Source of the DNA: Flavobacteriaceae bacterium UBA2765
Lineage (GTDB): Bacteria; Bacteroidota; Bacteroidia; Flavobacteriales; Flavobacteriaceae
NCBI GenBank assembly: GCA_002352665.1
Contig: DEIV01000075.1
Coordinates: forward strand, 1 to 15,480
Direction of reading: 5' to 3'
Length of the DNA stretch: 15,480 nucleotides
Shown: positions 1 to 6,346 of the stretch, piece after piece
Layout: the number at the start of each line of letters is the position of its first letter
Position numbering within the stretch: position 1 is the stretch's first letter
Position numbers and translations under genes: made by a program
Notes under the pieces: model-generated
What the model was told of the DNA's origin: nothing
The model's input: the letters and a program-made list of their open reading frames with translations, nothing else
Databases searched by the model: none

Positions 1-1
1 C

Positions 2-115
2 GCCTACACGGGTCGCTTAATGGGCTCGTTTGCCCAGGACACCGCCAATGAAAGAAATCTGAGTAGAGAGTCGATGGATGAATTTGCCATTAACTCTTTA
101 AACAAAGTTTATTAG
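2..115 (+). pseudogene. Thiolase (acetyl-CoA C-acetyltransferase family) fragment, truncated
   Basis: The reading frame enters from the left edge and gives 37 residues before a TAG stop. The peptide contains GRLMGSFAQDTA, then NLSRESMDEFAINSLNK. This matches the middle of thiolases (MG-x-x-A-x-x-x-A, then S/T-R-E-x-x-D-E-F-A-x-x-S), roughly residues 150-185 of a protein of about 390. Homology stops at about base 106. The stop follows two codons later, and no thiolase-like continuation is visible in any frame downstream. The catalytic C-terminal half (GHP and CxG motifs) is therefore missing, and an enzyme made from this frame would be inactive. Bases 1-95 use GC-rich codons (CGC, GGC, TCG, CTG, GCC), unlike the AT-rich neighbours. 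The GRLMG form recalls proteobacterial thiolases, which is an inference from memory. Alternatives are a gene remnant after recombination or an assembly joint. Confidence 0.72.
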
Positions 116-243
116 TGTCTTTTAGTGGAGGTATTATAGCGTTAGTTTTAATTAAGAAACTCCAGAATAGAATAAACATAAGCAAATAGTGCTTCAAAAA
201 CATGCCTCATATAAGAAAAACGCAATGAACTTTTAGCGTCAGG
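116..243. other. Gene-free spacer after thiolase fragment
   Basis: This AT-rich spacer lies between the stop of the thiolase fragment and the 3' end of the sucrose phosphorylase gene. No coding continuation is seen. A weak inverted repeat (ACGC at 220-223, GCGT at 236-239, 12-base loop) is followed on the minus strand by a short T run. It could be a poor terminator for the phosphorylase transcript, but a four-pair stem is not convincing. Confidence 0.3.
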
Positions 244-1671
244 TTATGTTGAACTAAGGTTATAAGATAAACTACTAAAATCAACTTCAATCTTTGCCCA
301 ATCTTCTTCATTTTTCCATTTAATAATGAGCGACTCTTGTGAAGTAGATTTTAATAAAAATTCTCCGTCAAAAGCGGAATGAGAATTTCTGAATTTAATA
401 AGTTTCAATAATTTCTGTACAACTGGTCTTTTTTTTGCACCTATTAATTCTCCATTCGAGAAATAATGACGGTTAATATCTCTACCAACTTTAGTTTTTG
501 CAAGTAACTCCATATCATTTGGTTCTGCCAACAACCCTGTATAATAAACTTGCGGAACTCCAGGAGCAAAAAATTGGATAACACGTGCCAAAAGATAGTG
601 ATCTTCATTTTGTGCGAGTGCATCGAAATAGGTACAGTTTACCTGATAAAGGTCTAGATTAGATGCTGCTGCTCCAGTAGCTTGTCGGCTTTGCCCCTTA
701 CTGTTTTTATGTATTCGTTCTACCAACGCATCAATATCTTTTTCTGGTAGCAATCCCGGTTGCCCTTCAGAACCTCCTACATCCATCACTCCAATTCCAT
801 CATGCGTATCTAGTACGGTGATAGCATTTCGGGGGCTTATTTCAAGCCATTTTTTCAAATATTCTGAAGTATGGTTAAAAATTGCATGAAGGATAAGTGG
901 GGGTAAGGCAAAATCATAAACCCAATCTACCTGTCGAGCTATTTCAATTTGCTTTTTATAGTAGGAATGAATCTCTACTAAAACTTCCATTCCATATGAT
1001 GATGCTTTTTCTCTAAACCAATTAATAAAGTCAAAAGTTTCAGGAATCATAAAACAAGTTGTTCCTGTTTTTTTAATAGCATAACCTGCTGCATCCAACC
1101 GTATCATATTGATACCAGACTCATGAAATTGTTGAAGTATAGAATTCAGATAAGCTTTCCCCACATAACTTTGAACGTCAATATCAATTTGATTGGAAGT
1201 GAAAGTGGTCCAGAACAATTTTTTTGAACCGTCATTTAAAGAGATTTCTGTAAAAGGAAAGCCCGGACGAGGGCGGTAAACTTTCAATAATTCTTTTTCA
1301 TTCACACCTTTAGGAAAAACTTTATCTAAAGTGAGAAACAAATCTGAAAATGATGATTCTTCACCATGTTCTAAATAATTGAGAAATTGTGGTGACTGAG
1401 CAGATATGTGATTGACAATAACATCCCCCATAATGTCTATTGTACTACTCAATGACCGAATGTCTTCCCACGAGCCGATACGAGAATCAACCTGCGTGTG
1501 ATTAATAGGGTCAAAACCAGTATCTGTCCCATCAATAGGATAAAAAAAAGGCAATAAATGTACCCCTCCGAATACTTCTTTAAATTCTCCTTCTAGTAAA
1601 TTTTGTAATATTTTTAATCCACCGCCTGTTAATCGATCAACATAAGTTATAAGCTGTACCTTGTTCTTCAT
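244..1671 (-). CDS. Sucrose phosphorylase (GH13 subfamily 18)
   Basis: This 475-residue enzyme is predicted to be cytoplasmic and to convert sucrose plus phosphate to alpha-glucose-1-phosphate and fructose. From its first residues (MKNKVQLITY-DRL) it follows the well-studied bifidobacterial sucrose phosphorylase almost motif for motif. Shared blocks include the substrate-site stretch GVHLLPFF (36-43), DIMGDVIVNH (79-88), YRPRPGFPF (132-140), the nucleophile Asp193 in RLDAAGY, the acid/base Glu233 in EIHSYYKK, the transition-state Asp291 in DTHDGIG, and PGVPQVYYTG. Length is slightly under the usual 480-510, because the C-terminal beta domain is short. The ATG start agrees with the family N-terminus. 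No transporter, fructokinase or LacI regulator gene is visible beside it, so the gene stands alone between a thiolase remnant and a divergent Crp/Fnr gene. Closely related GH13_18 enzymes act on sucrose-6-phosphate or glucosylglycerol, so the exact substrate is an inference. Confidence 0.93.
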   Translation of the reverse strand: MKNKVQLITYVDRLTGGGLKILQNLLEGEFKEVFGGVHLLPFFYPIDGTDTGFDPINHTQVDSRIGSWEDIRSLSSTIDIMGDVIVNHISAQSPQFLNYLEHGEESSFSDLFLTLDKVFPKGVNEKELLKVYRPRPGFPFTEISLNDGSKKLFWTTFTSNQIDIDVQSYVGKAYLNSILQQFHESGINMIRLDAAGYAIKKTGTTCFMIPETFDFINWFREKASSYGMEVLVEIHSYYKKQIEIARQVDWVYDFALPPLILHAIFNHTSEYLKKWLEISPRNAITVLDTHDGIGVMDVGGSEGQPGLLPEKDIDALVERIHKNSKGQSRQATGAAASNLDLYQVNCTYFDALAQNEDHYLLARVIQFFAPGVPQVYYTGLLAEPNDMELLAKTKVGRDINRHYFSNGELIGAKKRPVVQKLLKLIKFRNSHSAFDGEFLLKSTSQESLIIKWKNEEDWAKIEVDFSSLSYNLSST

Positions 1672-1693
1672 TTAATCTTTTATAAAATATGCT

Positions 1694-1701
1694 CAAATAT
1701 A
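1694..1701 (-). promoter_or_regulatory. Putative -7 element of sucrose phosphorylase gene
   Basis: Read on the minus strand this is TATATTTG, an exact match to the Bacteroidota -7 consensus TAnnTTTG. It implies a transcript start near 1688 and a leader of about 17 bases. No TTG (-33) motif is found at the usual spacing. Upstream DNA instead carries a direct repeat (1724-1742), which may mean an activator is needed. Confidence 0.45.
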
Positions 1702-1723
1702 TAGAAAATATAAGAAATCTATT

Positions 1724-1742
1724 GATGTTTATTCGATGTTTA
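1724..1742. repeat. Direct repeat GATGTTTA-TTC-GATGTTTA
   Basis: Two identical 8-base copies lie 11 bases apart, about one helical turn. They sit between the divergent sucrose phosphorylase and Crp/Fnr genes. Relative to the putative phosphorylase start they fall at about -36 to -54, where a -33 box or activator site would be expected. Binding-site function is inferred from position only. Confidence 0.4.
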
Positions 1743-1874
1743 CTATAGCTATACTAATTTATTTTTACAGTAGTATTTAAAGTTATTCAGTATTAAGTAA
1801 AAAAGAATAATATTGATTATTGTCTGTATTGAATCACTCATTTTTTGTAATTTGCATAGGTATTAGCAATTAGA

Positions 1875-2522
1875 ATGAATATGCCTGTTAGTAATATACT
1901 TAAAAATGTTTTCCCACAATTGGCTTCATCAAAAGCCTTACTTCAAGAAATTGAAAGTATAAGTATTATACAAGAATTTAACAAAGACACCATTATCTTA
2001 AAAGAGGATTCTTATGTAAAAGTGATTCCACTATTAATGTCAGGATTGATAAAAATTTATAAAGAAGATGAAAGTGGCAACGAAGTACTACTATATTATA
2101 TTGAACCTGGAGAGAGCTGTATTATGTCGATAATGGCCGCTGAAAAAGATGAAAAAATAACGGTTAAAGGGGTTGTAGAAGAAGATGTATTACTTGTTTT
2201 GATTCCAATAGCTAAATTGACACAATTAAGAAAAAATTTTCCGCAATGGAATATATTTGTATACGAATTATTCAATGGAAAATTTGAAGAAGTTATTGAT
2301 ATGATTAAAATCTTAACTTTTTCAAATAAAGAAAAACGTTTAGAAGAATATTTATTAAAAGAAGCCAGTATAAAAAACACGACAGAGATAAAGCATTCAC
2401 ATCAAGAAATTGCCAAGGAATTAGGTTCCTCTAGAGAGGTTATTTCAAGATTGTTAAAGAAATTGGAGAATGATGGTAAAATTGAATTATCACAGAGATT
2501 AATAAAGATTTTAATTAAATAG
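1875..2522 (+). CDS. Crp/Fnr-family transcriptional regulator
   Basis: This 215-residue protein has an N-terminal cyclic-nucleotide-binding-type beta-barrel (about 15-120, with the turn GLIKIYKEDESGNEVLLYYIEPGE), a dimerisation helix (about 125-160) and a C-terminal Crp-type winged helix. The helix-turn-helix is at about 174-205 (HQEIAKELGSSREVISRLLKKLE). It lacks the cysteine cluster of FNR. Its only cysteine, Cys82, follows the PGES turn in the sensor barrel. The R-E-V-I-S-R recognition helix resembles that of Crp, and two Crp-like palindromes lie just downstream, in front of the DUF2892 and SQR genes. The natural inference is that this regulator activates the sulfide-oxidation genes beside it. 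The ligand is unknown; a redox or sulfane-sulfur signal sensed through Cys82 is speculation. An alternative start is the ATG two codons later. Confidence 0.92.
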   Translation: MNMPVSNILKNVFPQLASSKALLQEIESISIIQEFNKDTIILKEDSYVKVIPLLMSGLIKIYKEDESGNEVLLYYIEPGESCIMSIMAAEKDEKITVKGVVEEDVLLVLIPIAKLTQLRKNFPQWNIFVYELFNGKFEEVIDMIKILTFSNKEKRLEEYLLKEASIKNTTEIKHSHQEIAKELGSSREVISRLLKKLENDGKIELSQRLIKILIK

Positions 2523-2529
2523 ATAGAGT

Positions 2530-2545
2530 TGTGACAATAATCACA
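2530..2545. promoter_or_regulatory. Crp/Fnr-type operator upstream of DUF2892 gene
   Basis: The sequence TGTGACAATAATCACA is a perfect TGTGA-N6-TCACA palindrome. Its centre (2537.5) is 29.5 bases before the -7 element TACATTTG at 2567. With a start near 2579 the site is centred at -41.5, the classic class II activator position. A sister site is at 2867-2882. Confidence 0.8.
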
Positions 2546-2566
2546 GCTATCGATAAACTAAAGTAT

Positions 2567-2574
2567 TACATTTG
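2567..2574 (+). promoter_or_regulatory. -7 promoter element of DUF2892 gene
   Basis: TACATTTG is an exact match to TAnnTTTG. No TTG box lies at the normal -33 spacing, where the flank of the palindromic operator comes instead. This fits an activator-dependent promoter. The leader to the ATG at 2600 would be about 20 bases. Confidence 0.65.
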
Positions 2575-2599
2575 AAATTCAATCTAAAATTTTACAATT

Positions 2600-2806
2600 A
2601 TGAAAAAAAATGTTGGAAGTATGGATAAAATAGTTCGTTTTATAATTGCTGCGGTTGCAATTTGGGCGGCTTATACTCATCAAGTGGCAAGTCCATGGGA
2701 TTATGTTCTTTATGCCGTAGCTGCAATTATGGTTTTGACGGCTTTTGCAGGTACCTGCCCAATATGGCTAGCAACAGGAATGAATACCTTAAAGGCTAAA
2801 AAGTAA
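2600..2806 (+). CDS. DUF2892 (YgaP-type) small inner-membrane protein
   Basis: This 68-residue protein begins MKKNVGSMDKIVR and has two hydrophobic helices (about 12-28 and 34-52). It ends with the GTCPIWLATGMNTLK motif that marks the DUF2892 family, which is also found as the membrane part of the rhodanese YgaP. The single conserved cysteine lies in the Cys-Pro pair at about 53-54, next to the second helix. Such proteins are frequent neighbours of sulfur-handling enzymes (rhodaneses, persulfide dioxygenases, SQR), and here the next gene is SQR. The protein probably sits in the cytoplasmic membrane and helps handle sulfane sulfur, but no biochemical role is established. The gene has its own operator and promoter and is followed by a strong terminator, so it is transcribed as a single-gene unit. 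Confidence 0.88.
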   Translation: MKKNVGSMDKIVRFIIAAVAIWAAYTHQVASPWDYVLYAVAAIMVLTAFAGTCPIWLATGMNTLKAKK

Positions 2807-2824
2807 ATAAAAATTAATTTTTAT

Positions 2825-2849
2825 AAGGCATCTTCTGGATGCCTTTTTT
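2825..2849 (+). terminator. Rho-independent terminator after DUF2892 gene
   Basis: An 8-pair stem (AAGGCATC, loop TTCTG, GATGCCTT) runs into a T tract ending at 2849. It separates the DUF2892 transcript from the SQR promoter that follows. Confidence 0.88.
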
Positions 2850-2866
2850 ACCAACCCTTAACAGTG

Positions 2867-2882
2867 TGTAACAAAAGTTACA
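2867..2882. promoter_or_regulatory. Crp/Fnr-type operator upstream of SQR gene
   Basis: TGTAACAAAAGTTACA is a perfect 6+4+6 palindrome of the same TGTRA-N6-TYACA form as the site at 2530-2545. Its centre (2874.5) is 28.5 bases upstream of the TAATTTTT at 2903, so it sits about -41.5 from the predicted start. The same regulator probably binds both sites. Confidence 0.8.
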
Positions 2883-2902
2883 GAATATTTATAAATTTAT
2901 TG

Positions 2903-2910
2903 TAATTTTT
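2903..2910 (+). promoter_or_regulatory. Probable -7 region of SQR gene
   Basis: TAATTTTT is a one-mismatch match to TAnnTTTG (last base). It was chosen because it stands at almost the same distance from its operator as the -7 element of the DUF2892 gene does. The predicted start is near 2916, with a 26-base leader before the ATG at 2942. Confidence 0.5.
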
Positions 2911-2941
2911 CGAACTCAATCTAACTTATAATAATTTAAAT

Positions 2942-4252
2942 ATGTCAAAACATTATCAAGTTCTTGTCGTTGGAGGTGGTACCGCCGGGATAATGGCAGC
3001 ATCACAATTACTGAAAAAGAATCCAAAAATTGAAGTGGGTATTATTGAACCTGCAGATATTCATTACTACCAACCAGCTTGGACCTTAGTAGGTGCCAAT
3101 ACTTATGATTTCGATAAAACGGGTAGACCAATGGCTTCTGTAATGCCTAAAGGAGCAGATTGGATTAAAGAATATGCTGATAAATTTGACCCTGATAATA
3201 ATAAAGTAACCACCAAAAAGGGTAACGATTTTACATATGATTATTTGGTAGCGGTTCCAGGTATAAAAATTGCTCCTGAATTAGTGGATGGTTTACAGGA
3301 AGCTATGGACAAAGGCGTGGTGTGTAGCAATTATACAAACCCTAAACACACATGGGAAACACTTAAGAATTTTAATGGAGGAACCGCACTTTTTACTCAG
3401 CCAGCAACGCCTATTAAGTGTGGAGGAGCTCCGCAGAAAATAATGTACTTAGCAGATGATTATTTTAGAAAAAAAGGAGTTAGAGATAAAACGGATATAT
3501 TATTCGCTCTGCCTTCGCCTAGTATTTTTGGTGTAAAAGTAATAGCTAGTGCTCTTATGAATGTTGTTGATAGAAAGGATATAAATGTTCGTTTTTTCCA
3601 CAAATTAGTTAAAGTAGATGCAGATAAGAAAATAGCATGGTATCAGATAGAAAAGGATCTTACAGCAGGGGGTTGTGTTACTTTAGCAGATGGAGATGAA
3701 AGTTCTCTTGACAAAGAAATTCAACACAATTATAAGGACGTTAAGGTAACTAAAGATGGAGATTTTTATGGTATCCATTTTGATATGATGCACTTAGCAC
3801 CACCTCAATCTGCACCTGATTTTATAAGAAATTCTCCTTTAGCTGCAGATACAGGATGGATAAGTGTAGATTCTAAAACGATGCAGCACACCAAATACGC
3901 TAATATTTTTAGTTTTGGAGATGCTTCAAACTTACCTACATCTAAAACTGGAGCTGCTATTAGAAAACAGGCTCCTGTGGCGGTAGCAAATATTTTAAAA
4001 CTAATGGAATCTGATGCCTTGTCTAATAAAGAATATAATGGATATACATCATGTCCATTAGTCACTGGTTATGGCAAAATGATATTGGCAGAGTTTGATT
4101 ACGATAAAAATTTTACACCAGATCCTAAATTAAAACAATTTCCAATGATGGTTAGTGATTCTTCTAAAGAACATTGGAGACTATGGATACTTAAAAAATA
4201 TTTATTGCCTTATTTATATTGGAATAAAATGATGAAAGGTATCGAGGTATAA
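2942..4252 (+). CDS. sqr: Sulfide:quinone oxidoreductase, type II (SQOR-like)
   Basis: This 436-residue FAD enzyme oxidises sulfide to sulfane sulfur and passes electrons to the quinone pool at the cytoplasmic membrane. The FAD dinucleotide fold is VVGGGTAGIMAA (9-20), and the second FAD contact is FGDASNLPTSKT (325-336). The redox cysteines are Cys160 in TPIKCGGAPQKIMYL and Cys371 in GYTSCPLVTGYGKMILAEFDY. Both blocks match mitochondrial SQOR rather than the bacterial type I enzyme, and the third cysteine of type I is absent. The C-terminus (about 410-432, WILKKYLLPYLYWNKMMKG) is an amphipathic, aromatic-rich membrane-binding segment, as in SQOR. A Crp/Fnr-type operator and probable activator-dependent promoter lie directly upstream, and a strong terminator downstream, so it forms a single-gene unit. 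No rhodanese or persulfide dioxygenase gene is visible in the window. Confidence 0.93.
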   Translation: MSKHYQVLVVGGGTAGIMAASQLLKKNPKIEVGIIEPADIHYYQPAWTLVGANTYDFDKTGRPMASVMPKGADWIKEYADKFDPDNNKVTTKKGNDFTYDYLVAVPGIKIAPELVDGLQEAMDKGVVCSNYTNPKHTWETLKNFNGGTALFTQPATPIKCGGAPQKIMYLADDYFRKKGVRDKTDILFALPSPSIFGVKVIASALMNVVDRKDINVRFFHKLVKVDADKKIAWYQIEKDLTAGGCVTLADGDESSLDKEIQHNYKDVKVTKDGDFYGIHFDMMHLAPPQSAPDFIRNSPLAADTGWISVDSKTMQHTKYANIFSFGDASNLPTSKTGAAIRKQAPVAVANILKLMESDALSNKEYNGYTSCPLVTGYGKMILAEFDYDKNFTPDPKLKQFPMMVSDSSKEHWRLWILKKYLLPYLYWNKMMKGIEV

Positions 4253-4278
4253 TTAATACAGAAATTATTAAAATGGTT

Positions 4279-4311
4279 AAACCCTTTAAATATATATTTT
4301 AAAGGGTTTTT
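4279..4311 (+). terminator. Terminator after SQR gene, possibly bidirectional
   Basis: A 12-pair perfect stem (AAACCCTTTAAA / TTTAAAGGGTTT) with a 7-base loop ends in a T run. It lies between the convergent SQR and ABC ATPase genes, 1 base past the ATPase stop. It may end both transcripts, although the minus-strand T run is weaker. Confidence 0.88.
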
Positions 4312-4312
4312 G

Positions 4313-4981
4313 CTATAGCATCCCTTCTTTTAAGTACCCTAAATGTATTAATTCTTGTTTGTTTTTTAATTTTTTAGTGGAACAATCATTTATCAAATAC
4401 AGTTGATTGGCGACTTTTAATACATTATTATAATTATGATCTGTAAGTATAATTCCTTTGTATTTAGAATATTTTAAAATCAAGTCATTTATGGAATTCA
4501 TCATTATTGGAGATATTCCATTGTATGGTTCATCTAAAAGCACAAATTTTGATTCGGAAAACAAAATCAGTTTAATTTCTAAATATCTTAGTTCCCCTCC
4601 TGAAAGTTGATTAACTTTTTGATTATAGATTTGTTGTATAAAAACATCTTCATAGAAAGTGGTAATGCTATTCTTATTCAAAAATAAACTGATAACCTTT
4701 GAAACTTTAAAATTTTTCGGTATAAAATTATCTTGAGGTAAATACGAAATTTCATTTTTATATTTATAAGCTTTTCGTCTAATTTGATAATTAATTCTTA
4801 CAAATTTATGTTCTGCTGGTAAAATACCGTAGATAATCTTAAGTAAGGTTGATTTACCCGTGCCATTTCTACCTAATATCCCTATAATATCTCCTGTTTC
4901 ACATTTCAAATAAACATCTGATAAAATAATTTTAAAATCATAAGATTTTTCAATACTATCAACTTCTAATATATTTTTCAT
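4313..4981 (-). CDS. ABC transporter ATP-binding protein
   Basis: This 222-residue single ABC ATPase domain has Walker A GRNGTGKST (37-45), the Q-loop at Gln83 (LPQD), signature LSGGE (126-130), Walker B FVLLDEP (146-152) and the switch His182 in LTDHNYNN. All catalytic motifs are intact. The DHN-x-x-x-V switch and the EPYNGISP D-loop recall LptB-type ATPases, but the protein is shorter and diverged. Its ATG overlaps the stop of the upstream small membrane protein gene by 4 bases (ATGA), so the two are translationally coupled. The 103-residue partner is the only candidate membrane subunit visible, and no full permease is encoded nearby. The substrate is unknown. Codon use is markedly AT-rich. 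Confidence 0.85.
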   Translation of the reverse strand: MKNILEVDSIEKSYDFKIILSDVYLKCETGDIIGILGRNGTGKSTLLKIIYGILPAEHKFVRINYQIRRKAYKYKNEISYLPQDNFIPKNFKVSKVISLFLNKNSITTFYEDVFIQQIYNQKVNQLSGGELRYLEIKLILFSESKFVLLDEPYNGISPIMMNSINDLILKYSKYKGIILTDHNYNNVLKVANQLYLINDCSTKKLKNKQELIHLGYLKEGML

Positions 4982-5289
4982 CTAAAAATAAGGATTAAAA
5001 TAAAAGTTATCGATAGATTGACAAATACACTAAAACCGTATAGTTGCAACTTAGATAAATTACAATTAAAATAGAATAAATAATCTTTATTTTTATAGGT
5101 TTCTTTTAATAGTAGAATCGTCAAAAGCCCCAACATGCTACCAAATAAAAAGGCGAATGGGGAAAAATACAAGATAGGTTTATCATCTTCCGATTGAAAG
5201 TTTAAAAAAAATAGTAAAAGAATAAAAAAACTAAAACTTATAAGAAAAGTACTTTTATAAAATTTGGCTAAAACCTTTACCCTTCTCAA
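4978..5289 (-). CDS. Small three-helix membrane protein, partner of ABC ATPase
   Basis: This 103-residue hydrophobic protein is not assigned to any family I recognise. After a basic N-terminus (RRVKVLAKFYK) it shows three hydrophobic segments at about 14-30, 42-62 and 83-102, with a short charged loop (SEDDKP) between the first two. The start is TTG at 5289: no ATG lies between it and the upstream in-frame stop near 5323, and the next Met is residue 51, inside the second helix. It begins 17 bases after the OmpA-type lipoprotein gene and overlaps the ABC ATPase start by 4 bases, so the three genes may be one transcript. It is much smaller than a normal ABC permease. It may be a reduced subunit that forms multimers, or it may have lost a domain. 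Confidence 0.7.
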   Translation of the reverse strand: MRRVKVLAKFYKSTFLISFSFFILLLFFLNFQSEDDKPILYFSPFAFLFGSMLGLLTILLLKETYKNKDYLFYFNCNLSKLQLYGFSVFVNLSITFILILIFR

Positions 5290-5306
5290 AATTAAAGTAT
5301 TAAATT

Positions 5307-6257
5307 TTACTCTGTTAATAAATCATTAATAGCATCTAAATTAGGAGCTAAAATAATTTCTATACGTCTATTTTTCGCTTTTCCTGAAGATGAAGCATTA
5401 CTGGCTACAGGCATAAATTTACTTCTACCTGCAGCTGTAATCTGCTCTGCACTCACATTGTTATTCACCAAAATACGGACTATAGCTGTGGCACGTTTGG
5501 TAGAGAGATCCCAATTGTCAATCAGTACACCTTTGCCACCATAAGGCACATTATCTGTATGTCCTTCTATCAATACATCAATATCAGGATTATTTGACAA
5601 TACATTAGCTAAATTCACCACTGCTCTTTGCCCTTCACCATTAACCGCCCAGCTACCTGAGCTAAACAATAACTTGTTTTCCATTGATACATAAACTTTT
5701 CCGTTTTTGCGTTCTACAGTTAATCCTTTACCCTCAAAACCTTGTAATGCGGCTGAAACAGCATCTTTTAAACGTTGCATAGCAGCTTCTTTCGATGCAA
5801 TTAAACCTTCTAATTGGTCTACACGAGCAGAACGTTCGTTCAATTCGCTTTGTAGTTTTTCTAATCGCTCACTTTCTGAAGCTAATTTAGATTCTTTTTC
5901 TTGTAATTGAACCAATAGCTTTCTATTCTCTTCTGCCTTTTCAGAAAGTTGTTGCTCGCTTAAATTTGACAGATTTTCATATTCCACTTCTAATTTTCTT
6001 TTCTTTTCTTCCAATTGATCTACTGCGTTAGTAATTCTGTCTTTGTCAGATGCCAATTGATCGATTTCTGATTGTAATTTGAGCTTACTTTCTTGTAAGG
6101 CCTTTTTTTGGTCAATTAAATCTTGATTTTCACTAAATAAGACTTCATTATTACCTCTTAGTTTATCGTATTTTTCTTCTAGTTCGGTATAAATTTTTTT
6201 AGAAACACAAGAAGTCATTATAGTTATGGTTAGGATAAATAATGCTATTTTTTTCAT
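5307..6257 (-). CDS. OmpA-family coiled-coil lipoprotein
   Basis: This 316-residue protein is predicted to anchor to the outer membrane and grip peptidoglycan. The N-terminus (KKIALFILTITIMTSC) is a lipoprotein signal peptide with Cys17 as the lipidated residue. Residues about 22-165 form a long coiled coil rich in Glu, Lys, Gln and Leu. The C-terminal OmpA/MotB domain (about 190-305) includes LLFSSGSWAV, the VLIEGHTDNVPYGG loop, WDLSTKRA with the diaminopimelate-binding Asp250, and NRRIEI with Arg298. The layout (lipobox, coiled coil, OmpA domain) is common in Bacteroidota, where such proteins give mechanical links between outer membrane and wall. It lies 17 bases upstream of the small membrane protein and ABC ATPase genes in the same direction. 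The exact role is not known. Confidence 0.9.
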   Translation of the reverse strand: MKKIALFILTITIMTSCVSKKIYTELEEKYDKLRGNNEVLFSENQDLIDQKKALQESKLKLQSEIDQLASDKDRITNAVDQLEEKKRKLEVEYENLSNLSEQQLSEKAEENRKLLVQLQEKESKLASESERLEKLQSELNERSARVDQLEGLIASKEAAMQRLKDAVSAALQGFEGKGLTVERKNGKVYVSMENKLLFSSGSWAVNGEGQRAVVNLANVLSNNPDIDVLIEGHTDNVPYGGKGVLIDNWDLSTKRATAIVRILVNNNVSAEQITAAGRSKFMPVASNASSSGKAKNRRIEIILAPNLDAINDLLTE

Positions 6258-6346
6258 ATTTACTAAATTTTTTATTATTAATTATTTGCTATTATTTATG
6301 ATGCAATAACAAAACTCACTAAATGTCATTTTAAAACCTAATCCTA

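Noticed and set aside
1840..1874. Possible promoter TAATTTGC before the Crp/Fnr gene
   Set aside because: The spacing inside the element is one base short of TAnnTTTG and no well-placed TTG box was found; no Crp-type palindrome is present, so autoregulation is not supported.
2096..2380. Open frame of 94 codons antisense to the Crp/Fnr gene
   Set aside because: It is a shadow of a well-supported gene, with no family motifs and low-complexity content.
3805..4065. Open frame of 86 codons antisense to the SQR gene
   Set aside because: It overlaps the conserved FAD and Cys371 region of SQR and has no recognisable domain.
5707..5910. Open frame antisense to the OmpA-type coiled coil
   Set aside because: It arises from the biased codons of the coiled coil on the other strand; no independent support.
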